Shown piece after piece: positions 14,701 to 25,826 of a DNA stretch of 64,000 nt. Origin of the DNA: Pocillopora verrucosa. Taxonomy: Eukaryota; Cnidaria; Anthozoa; Scleractinia; Pocilloporidae. The position numbers and the translations under genes are program-made. The stretch is from contig NC_089318.1 of assembly GCF_036669915.1 (NCBI RefSeq), positions 22,610,725 through 22,674,724 on the forward strand, read 5' to 3'. Each line of letters starts with the position of its first letter. Position 1 is the first letter of the stretch. Under the pieces are notes generated by a model, which saw nothing but the letters and a program-made list of their open reading frames with translations, did not search any database and was not told where the DNA came from.

Positions 14701-17700
14701 CCATGGTAACTTGGACAATTTTGGAGTCTGAATTCGCAGCGATAGTCGCCATTTTGACTTCTTATCCACAGTTCTCGAACATTTTTCTCGTAATGCTTAA
14801 TTTCTAACACATTTTTCCGCGGAGCAAACCTTCGCCATCGTCCCATTCCTGTTTTTATTGTTTAATGTATAATGTAACTAACACGAACTGTCTTCCTTTT
14901 GACACTCGCTTGACCCAGTGCCCCACGGGTCCAAGAATTTGTGCAACATTACGAAGCTCTTCAGTTAAATCATCACCAGTCTTGTCCCAATATCGTTCAA
15001 CAAGTCAAGAGAATTCGCATTGACAAGGGCTATCGCTCGAAACGTCAGCTTCGAAACTCTTTACGGCGGCCAATTTGTTATCAACTTAGTTGATAGTACT
15101 AAATTACCCTGTTAGTTTCTCTAGAGATGTACCCCCTTTTTTGTTTAACCTTGAACCACCCTTGTATAGCGGTCCAGGCTAAAACCGTACTGGTCGCCAT
15201 GGTAACTTGGACAATTTTGGAGTCTGAATTCGCAGCGATAGTCGCCATTTTGACTTCTTATCCACAGTTCTCGAACATTTTTCTCGTAATGCTTAATTTC
15301 TAACACATTTTTCCGCGGAGCAAACCTTCGCCATCGTCCCATTCCTGTTTTTATTGTTTAATGTATAATGTAACTAACACGAACTGTCTTCCTTTTGACA
15401 CTCGCTTGACCCAGTGCCCCACGGGTCCAAGAATTTGTGCAACATTACGAAGCTCTTCAGTTAAATCATCACCAGTCTTGTCCCAATATCGTTCAACAAG
15501 TCAAGAGACTGCGGGGAGATCTGGTTAATCAGGAAAAACCCGTCAAACTGGTTAATGACGAACCGGTTCCGCTCAACAGATCTCCTTCGTTAGACCTTCT
15601 TCCATTTCGGGTTGTAACTTGCCTCAGGTAACTTAAAAAAATAATTTAATTGTTTTCCACAATATCGCACTTAAAAGTCATTGTTTTAGTTAATGCAATT
15701 ATTTAAGGTAATGTAAATTTCCCCAGCAAAAAATACTCAGTTTTTGATAGAATAAAGAACATGGATTTTAAAAGAAAGAGCGAGCTGTCTTATCTGAACA
15801 GTTGAGCTTGATTTCTTCAAAATGAGACACGACATGAATAAAATGGTAAATTGTATCAATATTGTTATTAAGTCCTTTCTAGATTAACTTCCCTGAAATG
15901 ATTATGATTTTGACACAATAAACCAGTTTCCCTTCCTTCATCAAATGAGTTACAAGTAACTGAGTGTTAAGGAGATTTTTTAAACCGTGAAATAATTTTG
16001 AATTTTCGTGTTCTTTTTTTCCAGAAGTTAATCACCTAAAAATATTTAATTTAATTGCGTGTTAGATCATTTCATCAGTTCTTTAAATGCTCGTAAACTC
16101 CTGATGAAATTTCATTTAAACAAGATTTTATATCGATTCTCCTTATTTGTTTTCACCGTCTTTAAACCAATGCTAATCCTTCCATTCGGCTGCAAAACCG
16201 CCTGAGTGAACCAGTCTCCTGGGAAAGAGTTGTTATGTCATGTGGATGGTTGGTGTACTATGTGGGATAACTACTCGATTGTGTGTATGAATTTACTCTA
16301 ATCTGCGTACAGTTAATAAAAAGACAAAAGGAAATAAAAAAAGTTGTAAGGAATTATGAAAACCGTAAACGAAGTATCTTAGAATGAATCACTACCTTAT
16401 CCTAGGCTCCCATTTTACTTACGCGGCTCTGTCCCAGTCCGGAAGTACGATATCAGATATCAAATTAATTGAATTGGTTGAAAACGTTACAAATTTTTCT
16501 CCCCTAGTTTTCTTTCTGATTGACTGCTCAGTTAACGGTTCTGTCCGTTTAGTTGTGGTTACTTTGTGTTGATTTTATACCTGGGATTCATAAAAACTGT
16601 ATTTACCAATTTGATTAGTTCTAGCTCAAGCTGTTCTCTTCGTCTTTCATCAGAGCTTTCGAGTTGTCTGTCGCCGAGCGGCCAAAGAGATTGTCTCTAA
16701 CAGTAGAAGATCCCAAAGGCGAAGAACAAGAGGTAAAAGCTAAACTTTCGATTAATAACTTCTCCAAAGATTCTCAACTATTATTACTAGTACAATGCAA
16801 TTTTCGATTATGTGTTAAAATTTAGCTGGAATTTACTGGTTTCCTTTGCTTCCTTATGTGAGTGGTTGAGAAAACTGACGTTATATTCTCAACAAATCAG
16901 ATGCAAAGGTGAAACTTATCGCTACATGTTCCCACTCCTCAGTCCGTTTGCTTCTTTTGAATTTGAGTTCTCATTGGCTCCTAAACACTCTCAAGTTACG
17001 TTACGTTCTTGAATTACCTGCTCAGAGGTAAATCTCATTTTGCATCAGGGTTGATTTAATTGAATTTTTTTGTTGGATTTTTAGGGCAAAGACAAAGGTA
17101 GAGTGGAAGAGAAAGGGACAAATTCTCGTAAGATCCTATTGGAAAAAACTTTTCTGTTGTCCAGCAAGTTTCAGAACAACTTGTACTTTTTTTGTTTGCT
17201 CAGACAATAGTCATCAGTTTGAAACAGTTATATTTGCTGAACTGTCAAGGGTCGGAAACATTATGCGAAGGGTCTTATTGACGATTTTGTTTCGTTTGGA
17301 GTGGAGAATGTTTGTAAAAATCTTTTTCCCTACGACAAGATTTTGTCCCGAAACATGTCGCCCAATTTCAAGCATTCTTAAATTTGTTCTTGAGATAGAG
17401 GCGACAAAATGAGTAGAAGCGACTAACATGCCAAGCGGTCAGTCGCAACTCAGCTTGCTTGCTTCCCCCAAGGTGTCTTCCCCCTTTACTTTACTGTGCT
17501 ACTTCACAAAATGTTGAAAAGTGTCTCCAATTTTGCTTCATGGAATGTAACTATGTTCTTGTTCTCGGATACAAAGCTTCCAGTGAAGACGATGAAGACG
17601 AAGTGATAAGTCCGTCGGAGGATACCACAAAGCCATTTGGTTACGATGAGAACAAGCCCGAGGGAGGAGAGGATGAGGAGATGGTTGGTCGCTATTTCGA

Positions 17701-20700
17701 AACTCTAGGTACCAGTTCTCCAGCGCAAAAAGCGGACGAGCAAGTCACAGAGCCGCCGCCCCTGGACACGGATCGGCTGATGCGGACCAGGCTGAGTATC
17801 TCGGCCAGATTTTTGTCGCGTTCGCACCAACCTGGAAGGTTTGAAAATATGTATTGTATTAATAAACGCTCTAAGCAGCCCCCTCCCTTCCCGCTTTCCC
17901 CCTTTGATCCCCTTCCCTTTTTTAGTAGAACCTGGAGTTTCCAATAAGCTCCCCCATTTGTAAAACCTTTAGTTCCTTATGACCCCCACCCCCTTAGTGT
18001 AATACTTCGAGTTTCTGAGTAGCCTCCCCTCTCAAAAGAGTCTCCCTCTTTGATAATCCCTCCCTTGAGAAACTTCCGGTACAGATTTAGTTTCTATTGA
18101 GCTTTTCCCTGCTAAAGAGCCCCCCACTTTAGACCTCTCCCCCTCGTGCAGGGCGTCCTCTTCCCCCTCTCTGAGCAAAAATTCAAGTACTGCCTTCCCT
18201 TGGGCTAGGTAGTGTTTCGGTTAAAAAATATGCTGAAAGTCCAAGAGAAGGCTGGCCGAATAAATTAAGGTTTTGGTAAATTCCTCGGTTTCAGAGAGGT
18301 AAGAAAAAGCTTCGACGTTCCGAACGTGTTTGTTGAAATGCAATAGTCGCGAAACAGTTAAATGGAATTCAAACTTTTTATTCCTTTGTCTTCAGGATTG
18401 GTGTAATATCGACAAACCTTGATGAAGAGAAAGGAGAAAATCATCATTCAGATGATGTAAGTTTTTTTTTGCCCGTTTTTTCGGAAAATGCTTTAAATTA
18501 TTCTGGTGACTCGGAAGTCTTCTTTCTAATTGAGTTCCAATGATTTCTGCGCATTCTTTTTTTTTCATTTCCTCATTTCCTGTCTTTTCGTTGGAACATG
18601 AGCCCTGTTTTGATAATAGAGACTGAGAATAACCTCATCCCACTAATGAAATTATTAATAGGCAATTGATCTATTCATTCATTCATTATTTTACTGGTTA
18701 ACTGACTGACGGACTGACTGCTGACTGGCTGGCTGACTGACAGACTGACTGCCTGGCTGACTGACTGACCGGTTGATTGACTGATTGACTGACTGGCTTG
18801 CTGATTGACTGATTGGCTGGCCGACAGGCTGACTGACTGGCTGGCTGATTGACTGACTGGCTGGTTGATTGACTGGTTGATTGACTGACTGGCTGGCTGA
18901 TTAACTGACTGGCTGGCTGATTAACTGACTGGCTGGCTGATTAACTGACTGGCTGGCTGATTGGCTGACTGACTGGCTGGCTGGCTAATTGACTGACTGA
19001 CTGACCTGCTGGCTGGGTGGCTGATTAACTGACTGACTGATAGACTGGCTGGCTGATTGACTGACTGACTGACTGGCTGGCTGATTGACTGACTGACTGG
19101 CTGATTGACTGACTGACTGGCTGATTGACTGACTGGCTGATTGGCTGACTGACTGACTGGCTGATTGGCTGACTGGCTGATTGGCTGACTGACTGACTGG
19201 CTGATTGACTGACTGGCTGATTGGCTGACTGACTGACTGGCTGGCTAATTGACTGAGTGACTGACCTGCTGGCTGGGTGGCTGATTGACTGACTGACTGA
19301 CTGGCTGGCTAATTGACTGAGTGACTGACCTGCTGGCTGGGTGGCTGACTGACTGACTGACTGACTGATAGACTGGCTGGCTGATTGACTGACTTACTGG
19401 CTGGCTGATTGATTACTCGATCTGGCCACACTAATCATCACATCCTCTGTTTGGGTCAGTTACTATGAACAGCAACCAGCGTGTGATTTAGAATGTAAGT
19501 TTCCTTAATATTATTTCAATTTTTTTCTTTTTTTAACGTTATTCCTTTGCATTGTTAAAGTCCAAACAGGATCTTCAAAGGCGTAAAGAAGAAATGGCGC
19601 AGGCTGTGGAGGCTACTCGTAAACGACTCGAAGCTGTAAGTAAAGTTAACAATACTTCTTCTTGCAAACCCACCACAGATCAGTTGTTGATATTCATGTG
19701 GGCGATAAGCAAATCGTAGAAGAGTCATTTCTTCTTTGACTTTTTGCTTTTCCCTTACGCTTTTTTCTGTCGCTCGCCCAAAGGGATCCCGTTCATGACA
19801 ATTTAGCAGGAGCATCTCACACTGCCGTCATTCCACGTTATGCATCAGTATCGCTGTTTAGCGCTGGACGAAAGCGTTCAGTTTTGAGTTGATGGTCTAA
19901 GCACTGCAGAACTGCTTTGGTTTGAGTTAACATTTACCTTTATCAGCGGTACATGTGAACTCAAGAGACATAATCGGGTCGCTTCGGCAAATCAAAGTTA
20001 AATGAGCAACGTTCATCACAGGCTTTGTTCCGTGATTACTTGCAATACTCCTGTGTTTGATCTGAATTCTCTTTGTTTGTTACCTTGTTCGTATTTGTTC
20101 CTGCTGGTCACTGCAGTTTTTTTTAGTTATGATTTGTTGTTAAGCTCTCTAGTTTTTGGGATTGACTGTTTAATTTTAGCTTTTTCCGGTTTTAGTTTCT
20201 CGGCAGTTTTTGAAAAATTGATCTCGCCTGTGCTTATTTTATTGTTCAGCTGGGATGGAAAGCTAAGGAAGACATTTTGAAGAAGATGCCAGTCAACAGT
20301 GCGACATCAACAGCAACTATAACCTCCGTCTCTTCTGTATCCAGCAAAACTGTCGTTTCTTCTTCTAAAACCACAACAATTTCATCCAACTCCGGATCAT
20401 CTCCAAGCACTGCAGCTGAAGAGCCTGCCTCCAAAACTAGTACTGTGTTATCGTCTGTCTCGACTACACACACTTCATCCGTGAGTGCCATCTCAAAAAC
20501 CAGCACCGTCGCCACATCCATGTCGTTTACACCCACTACAGTCGTTAATTCTGTGTCTGGCACTGGTAAAAACGGAGACAGTACACCCGTGTCTGCACTA
20601 ACAGAGTCAAGCAGTAAGCCTTCCGTCATAACTAACCTGCTTGAGGTATGTAGAGATACTACCGCCGAATTCCGCGAACAAGCCTGTGACCCACCTTCAT

Positions 20701-23700
20701 CTTTAATCCTGATAATCTTATCCATCATGATTCTTCAAAATCTAAAATGACTTCTGTTCTATCACCTTTTATCACTTGGGGTGTTCTTATGAGAAGAAGC
20801 TGGACTACCAGCAGTCCCTCTTTTTCGTCGAAGTCCGTCGCGCGGGTTAAAAACGCAAACATTAGCGAAAAAAAAAGCGCTGCTTTTCGTGTTCCTTACT
20901 GCCAGAGGTCCGCGTTTTTTTTCTTCTCACTAGCTTGACCCGCACGACGGACTCCGCCAAAAGGCAGCGGTTGCTCTTAGTCCAGAAAAAAGTTGGTGCA
21001 ATATCTCTGACACTACTCTATGGGGGAATACCTGACTAACTCTTACTTAAACTCTAACTGACTCCCTGATGTAACCTCTTCCTTAATATCACTGTGCTAC
21101 CAAGCATGAAGTTGCGAGGAAAAGCTAAACTTGACAGCTCATGGATGTTACCTTCATATGTTATCACTTTTCTCAATTAGTTTACAAGGATATGTAACAG
21201 AACTGATTGTTAGAATTGCGATTCAGAGCTTGTTTCAAAGTTAAGTACGCATTTTAGCGTATGCGCGTCATAGCTACGTGTTGTCTTGTTTAGTTAATTT
21301 TCCATGTTGACGTTCGCCTGGCAGTGAGTATTTTTTTTGGGTTGATGTTATTTACAGACGCGATTAGCAGATGTCCAAGAGAACAGCAAGGAGGAACGGA
21401 AGGATCAGTCGGCTAAGAAAGATATTCCTGAGTCGAAGAAAGATAATGTCTCAAAAGCTGACGATACCGAGAAATCCAAGCGTACTGCGTCCAATCTGAT
21501 TGCGTTTTTCAGTCAGTCAAAGTCATCCAAAAACAAAGACAAGGAAAAAGAAAACTCGAAAGAAAAAGAGAGAGCAAAATCGAAGGAAAAAGACAAAGAG
21601 AAGGGAAGAGCCACACCCCCACTGGTCAAGGAGATATCTGATTTAAAATCTACCTCCGGGGGTAAACTTGAACGGCGGGGCTCTGAGGGAAAATCATGGC
21701 GAAAATCGCTGGGAATTCTAGGGGGAAGTTCCAAGCATGACAAAGAAGACAAACATAAAAGGCATTCTGAACCCAGATCTTCAACCCCACCTGACATGCT
21801 GTCGAAAAACGCGCTAAAACAAAACGAGAGGGAAGACAAATTGAATAAGAAACCAACTGAGCCTCGTTCGTCCACACCGCCTGTTGACAAACAAATGAAG
21901 AATTCCCAGTCAGCGAAACACCACGAAAGCACTTTAAAAACTGTAAAAGAAGAAAAAGACAAAAAGTCACCCACTAAACCACAGCCTGAGAGGCGATCGT
22001 CTAATACGTCATCCGAGCTGGCGGGAAAAACTTCTCAGCCGCCTGGCGCTAAAACAAACGAGACTTCTTTGACTACTTCGTCCAGAAATGCTCCTTTAAG
22101 AGAGAAGAAAGGACGGGTTTCTAGTGAGGAGAGACGAGAAAAATCGCGGTCGTTAGGTGACATAGGTAGCAGACTACACAAAGTAGAAGAAGTGTCTATT
22201 TTAGATCCGAGTGTGCCGCCATCTAGAACTGTTGACACTATGGATATACCGAATCAAATAAAAACAGCTGAAAAACGACCCAAGTCAAGCGCCGGTATTT
22301 TGGAGACAACCCCACCTCAGACGAAAAAACCATTAGAGCGAAATTCGGTTGATAATAATGATGTTTCAAGTACAAAAAATCTTAAAGAACACACCGACGT
22401 TTTGAATGGAACTTCCGATAAAAACGATATTTCGACTAATGGCAGCTTGTTAACTAGTAATGAATATTCGACAGGACGAAAACCACCTCCGGACGAGCAG
22501 CTGAATCCTGCGTTGGATGGGCCTGGTAACGAAGCTATACCAGTCCTAGGTTCTACCCTTGAAAAGAAATCGAACACTTTGGACCTGGGAACTAGTAAGC
22601 CCTTGTCACCGCGCAGAACCTCTCGGAGTGGTAGCGGGTCGAGCTTTATGTCTGATATCAGTGAACTGTCAGCTGAGCTGTCTGCAGCTATTGCGTCACC
22701 ACCGCCTGAGCCACTCAGATTGAGCGTGTCTGAGTCGAACTTGTTGAGTACCAGTCCTCCCTCTACAAGTCGGAAGTCTTCCACTGGTAAGGATCATGGT
22801 AAAAAGTTCATTATGTTGTGTGAACGCTCCTTTTATGTCTAGCAAGGGTACTCCTTTTATGTCTTGTAAGGGTACTCCTGCAGGCTAGTTGAATCATTTT
22901 TGGACAAGAAACCGAATCTTATGTCCTATTCCTACGCCTTGTGTTCAATAATTTCTTTTTTAGTTTGTTATTTACAGTCCTCCATAACCTCTCCCATCCT
23001 TAGTCTTGGCTTACCTTGGCCACGTGAATTTTTCTTTCATACCGAACCAAAATTTGTGTAATCTGAAATGTAGGGCATTTCAGTTTAGCGCGTCCTGAAA
23101 CATGGTTGAACTTTGTAGACGCCTCCAGAGGTGTGAACAGTGAATAGACCAGGCAGAGTTCCTCAAAAACTTGTCATATTTTCCATTTGAACCTGGAGAG
23201 TTTTTACTCGAGACTGCCTCCTAGCCAACGAACACCATAACAATAGTAAATAACAACGATCGTAGACGACACCGCAATAAAGTAAGACAAATGAAGCCTT
23301 TTAAACTTTGGTCGTGTTCTTGTTCAACCTTACAGATGCTGCTAACTCCACCGATATTGATCAAAATACATGTCAGGAAACCCTTGAACACCTTGTGCAG
23401 GCTTTTCAAAAGGTTATGGATGTTCAGTCTAAGGTGAGAAAGAAAAAGTTTCGGGTTGTTGTAGTTAACTAGAGGATACTTATTCCCAGAGAGGAATTAG
23501 TTGGCTTGAATCGACCGAGATGTCAAACTGAGCCCTTTCTGTTCACGATCACTCTTATGAATTAGCGCTAAGTAAGTCCCTTCTCATTTGGTGGAAAGTT
23601 CAAAACTCCATGATATTGCTGATCCTAGCTCTGCAATTGTTTGAAAGTAGCATGTAGCCTCGGTCACTAAGTCTCTAAACGGGAGATCATTTCTTAAAGC

Positions 23701-24122
23701 ACTCGACCGTTTTTTCTAATGCTAACCAATTTGTGATATCTATTTTTTTTTTTTTTTTTTTGCACCTGCAGATTCTGAATGGAGAACCCTCGGACGATAA
23801 CCACCAGTTGTTATCGTACATTACCAGCACTTTTTCAGCCATAGAGGAACAGATTCACGATTCGCGTCTTCGTCGGCGGAAGTGGGAACTCTCCTACCTC
23901 CCCTGGGGTAAACCCGGCACAGCTCCTAGACCACTCGGCGGCGCGCTCAGCTTCTCCACCGGAAACCTGGACCAAGTTGGTTCAAAACTTCGTCCTTTCA
24001 GGAGGACTTCTGAGCTTTCTGTTTCCTCAATTCCTGAAGAGGAGGTTGAAATACATGAAGTGTTACTAGAAAAGTACTCTGATAGACTATTGGAAATGGT
24101 CGCAAAGAAACTTAAACAATGA
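381..24122 (+). CDS. MAPKBP1: MAPKBP1/WDR62 homologue, WD40 scaffold protein, 5' partial (41 exons in window)
   Basis: WD40 scaffold related to vertebrate MAPKBP1 and WDR62, which bind JNK pathway kinases and act at spindle poles and centrosomes. Exons: 381-482, 948-1025, 1172-1210, 1508-1609, 1775-1957, 2502-2572, 2978-3067, 3276-3351, 3673-3786, 4339-4441, 4575-4612, 5217-5283, 5393-5507, 6183-6274, 6376-6501, 6695-6768, 7336-7415, 7505-7543, 7665-7740, 8222-8333, 8798-8861, 9260-9299, 9704-9774, 9910-10010, 10521-10588, 10760-10849, 11253-11331, 11663-11730, 11958-11990, 12422-12499, 12913-13112, 15415-15627, 16654-16732, 17085-17127, 17577-17838, 18396-18456, 19561-19635, 20250-20645, 21358-22786, 23336-23433, 23772-24122. 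These sum to 5676 nt, so the frame closes (1891 aa plus stop). Exons 1-22 encode WD repeats with family signatures such as [21 protein letters not shown] and [13 protein letters not shown]. Conserved C-terminal landmarks are [29 protein letters not shown] and a terminal helical pair ([14 protein letters not shown]). Cnidarians may have one gene ancestral to both vertebrate paralogues, so the symbol is provisional. The N-terminus is off-window. Confidence 0.93.
2716..2750. repeat. (TTTA)n microsatellite
   Basis: About nine consecutive TTTA units in the intron between MAPKBP1 exons 6 and 7. Confidence 0.9.
8931..9121 (-). mobile_element. Degenerate MITE, CTTTAACTCCCA family
   Basis: An intronic block with the internal words of the window's most common short foldback family (aatatcaa, ggggattattagttgat, aaattctcc). 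Its ends are decayed. It lies in the intron between MAPKBP1 exons 21 and 22 and has no coding capacity. Confidence 0.6.
10113..10317 (+). mobile_element. MITE, CTTTAACTCCCA family
   Basis: Carries the family's internal words (gagaatttggtactggatc, aggagaaattctgta) and ends in a diverged right terminus, GGGAGTTAAACGGTTAA. The left end is eroded. It sits in the intron between MAPKBP1 exons 24 and 25. Confidence 0.65.
11766..11815. repeat. Imperfect (AAT/GAT)n microsatellite
   Basis: A run of AATAATGAT-type triplets just after MAPKBP1 exon 28. Simple sequence, no other role visible. Confidence 0.8.
12705..12912 (+). repeat. 29-bp minisatellite of splice-acceptor-like units abutting MAPKBP1 exon 31
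   Basis: About seven units of roughly 29 bp, each reading ATGCAG, then a variable CT-rich stretch, then TTTTCC. Unit starts are near 12706, 12731, 12761, 12790, 12819, 12848 and 12877. The last unit runs into AAGCAG at 12906-12911, followed by G and exon 31. Most units therefore contain a pyrimidine tract followed by CAG, like the true acceptor they adjoin. Confidence 0.8.
13277..13438. mobile_element. Palindromic foldback element (GGATA-rich)
   Basis: Starts with GGCCCCAGTTGTTCGAAGG and contains mirrored GATAAATCTCTATCC and GGATAGCGATTTATCC arms. I recall this organisation as a short foldback family common in anthozoan genomes. It lies in the intron between MAPKBP1 exons 31 and 32. No coding sequence. 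Confidence 0.6.
14019..15508 (+). repeat. Three tandem 496-bp copies spanning an intron-exon boundary of MAPKBP1
   Basis: Copies start at 14019, 14515 and 15011 with an exact 496-bp period and no difference that I noticed. Each copy contains intron sequence, the acceptor CTTGACCCAG, and the first 94 bases of exon 32. Only the third copy continues into the rest of the exon (to 15627). The first two copies therefore provide orphan acceptors, with exon starts at 14423 and 14919. Each copy opens with a repeat motif (GGGCTATCGCTCGAAACGTC) also found, decayed, near 50950. The duplication junction has 2-bp (GA) microhomology. It may be a recent duplication or an assembly artefact. Confidence 0.95.
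17876..18190. other. C-rich polypyrimidine stretch in a MAPKBP1 intron
   Basis: Many runs of three to five C separated by short spacers, giving a G-rich complement. It occupies most of the intron after exon 35. It could form G-quadruplex or i-motif structures, but this is inferred from base composition alone. Confidence 0.6.
18693..19414. repeat. 722-bp tetranucleotide array (CTGA/CTGG/CTGATTGA)
   Basis: An uninterrupted run of CTGA, CTGG and GATT tetramers arranged into higher-order units of about 20-36 bp, for example GACTGACTGGCTGGCTGATT. It fills much of the intron between MAPKBP1 exons 36 and 37. Length variation is likely. Confidence 0.97.
20832..20953. mobile_element. Short foldback element, about 120 bp
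   Basis: AGTCCGTCGCGCGGGT at 20832-20847 is matched by ACCCGCACGACGGACT at 20938-20953 with one mismatch. The interior has a poly-A/poly-T core around AGCGCT. It is a MITE-like remnant in the intron between MAPKBP1 exons 38 and 39. Confidence 0.7.
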
Positions 24123-24773
24123 GGAATACTTTCGTGTTGCGAGCACAACTGACGAGAGTTCTCTTTCTTTGAAACAGTATGACTAGGAAAATGGGTTGGG
24201 TTTGATTAAAATGGCTTAGAGATTACTATGAACGTGTCCTGGGTTAGTCTCGTTACCGCGGTACTGTTGAGTGTTTGCCCTTGGTTTACCTGAACAGGCG
24301 AATGCTACCGCAGATGATGTCTATTCCATACATGACTGATTACCATTAGCTTGTAATCACATGTGGTAAACTGCAATTCTAAGGAGCTAAGACTGGACTT
24401 TTATCTGGAATTTTCTATCGCCGCTCTCATTAACTGCTAGCCTAACATGGAAAACAACAGATGAGGTTGGAATAGTTCCTTATGACGTTGGCGAGGGCAG
24501 TTAAATGCAGTTTGCTTCTGTTAAGAGCAATCATGACTTCATTATTTACGTACATCCAATGCAACTTAGGTTGGAGGATTCACCCATCTTGAAATACGTC
24601 AACTCAATCATCGAACAAACTTCTGCAGCTTCAATATTTAAGCTGCTATTTTCTACATATTTTCGTATTTTTTTTGTCTTAAAGAAAGTCATCAAAGTAC
24701 TTCATGAGTAATCTAATGAGAAAAATCCATAGTTTTGTTCAAAACTGCATATTAAAAAGCCAAAATGTAAATT

Positions 24774-24779
24774 AATAAA
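24774..24779 (+). promoter_or_regulatory. Candidate poly(A) signal AATAAA for MAPKBP1
   Basis: A canonical AATAAA about 650 bases after the MAPKBP1 stop codon, followed by TG/T-rich sequence (cttgtctgtctcttttt). I saw no earlier canonical signal. Confidence 0.6.
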
Positions 24780-24904
24780 ACAGTGAATTATTTAGCTTGT
24801 CTGTCTCTTTTTTATTTGCAGTATCTGCCTTACAGTTAACATTTACTGTCTTTGCTAAAATTCAATTTACTTTCGAACTTCTGAAGTAATCCGGGATTGT
24901 TTTA

Positions 24905-25015
24905 GTTTGCTATATTTCGCTTTGTGATTGCTCCAGAAAACTCTTGCCACATTTTCAACCAATCAGATTCAAAACTACATCCAGTCATAACTTGGTTATA
25001 CGCGTTTTTCTTCTC
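24905..25015 (+). mobile_element. Decayed copy of the 'AACCAATCAGAT' foldback family
   Basis: Shares the words TGTGAT, CCAGAAAACT, CAACCAATCAGAT and CAAAACTA, in the same order, with the reverse complement of the element at 58496-58728. Ends are not resolvable. Confidence 0.55.
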
Positions 25016-25826
25016 TGCCAGCAGCTTGCTAGTGTCGTGACCAAAGCGTTACATTGAATTTATTTATAGGTGCGTGACGGAAGTACAGAAATATGTTAGG
25101 TGATTTGGGTTAATTGATTGTGAGTGAGCAAGAGAATAAATACAGTCTACATCAAACCAATGTGATTGTTTGTCGCGAGATCATTTACGACACTTTTGTT
25201 TATTGTGGGTTCTCCGTGGCTCGCTGTGATATTTCCCTTCGTTCATAATGGCGGTGGTAATTACTCTGGTTTGGCTTTTCGACACTCAGTCAAAATGAGC
25301 TCCAAAGGAACCTCCAACGTAGAAATGGCTCAACAAGTTAGCAGGAGCGAATCCCTCAGAAATGGCTGGATTTCGAATTGTCAGATCTTCTTTTGTTTTA
25401 CTTTATTTTCATCAGAATTTTTTTTAATAATTCAGTGTTAGTGAGCAAGAATTATCTAATGTTTTGGTTATCACACGGCTAAGGCGGTCCGAGGGCCAGT
25501 ATGCAGTAGCGCAAAATAATCGATCAGATTACTTCCTTTCTGCCCTCGCACATTCGTATCGAATTGAATTTGAAGAATTCCGACGTAAAGGATGGTGAAT
25601 TAGCTAAGCTTAGGTAGGATACAAATTCTGGAGATTTTTATACGGAGTATCATTGTTTTTTCTCACGATGTAGCCAGTTCTGTGTAGATCCCGACCTTGA
25701 GACTGTAAGCCGCGAGTCTTCTTTGCCTCTCTTAAGGTGATTGGGTCGACTATGACGTGCGTGATCGATGCCCTTCGGGACAGCAATGCATTATGTCACG
25801 CTTAAGTCACGCAGCTTACCCTCAAG

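Larger units (their letters stand above)
24123..25826. other. Intergenic: MAPKBP1 3' UTR and upstream region of the PPC-domain gene
   Basis: Begins with the MAPKBP1 3' UTR, whose poly(A) signal is at 24774, and contains one decayed foldback repeat near 24905-25015. A short open frame from an ATG at 25295 has no recognisable similarity and I did not call it a gene. The last 100 bases before 25827 presumably include the PPC gene's promoter, but no motif is clear beyond AAGATGG at the start codon. Confidence 0.6.

Noticed and set aside
14153..15342. Three identical 65-codon minus-strand frames, one per 496-bp copy
   Set aside because: Their triplication follows from the DNA repeat. There is no recognisable domain and no promoter, so they are not called genes.
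14019..15508. CRISPR-like reading of the regular repeats
   Set aside because: Contiguous 496-bp units without spacers, in a eukaryotic gene. Nothing CRISPR-like.
20246..20728. 160-codon minus-strand frame opposite MAPKBP1 exon 38
   Set aside because: A shadow of a Ser/Thr-rich exon. The plus strand joins in frame to neighbours with proper splice sites, and the antisense product is Val/Asp-rich low complexity.
21513..22784. Several long minus-strand frames opposite MAPKBP1 exon 39
   Set aside because: Antisense of a Lys/Ser/Glu-rich exon yields long Phe/Leu/Ser frames by composition. No family resemblance.
25166..25441. 91-codon plus-strand frame upstream of the PPC gene
   Set aside because: No similarity recognised. 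Its C-terminal half is Phe-rich intron-like translation. An ATG at 25295 could start a real first exon, but nothing downstream joins to it.
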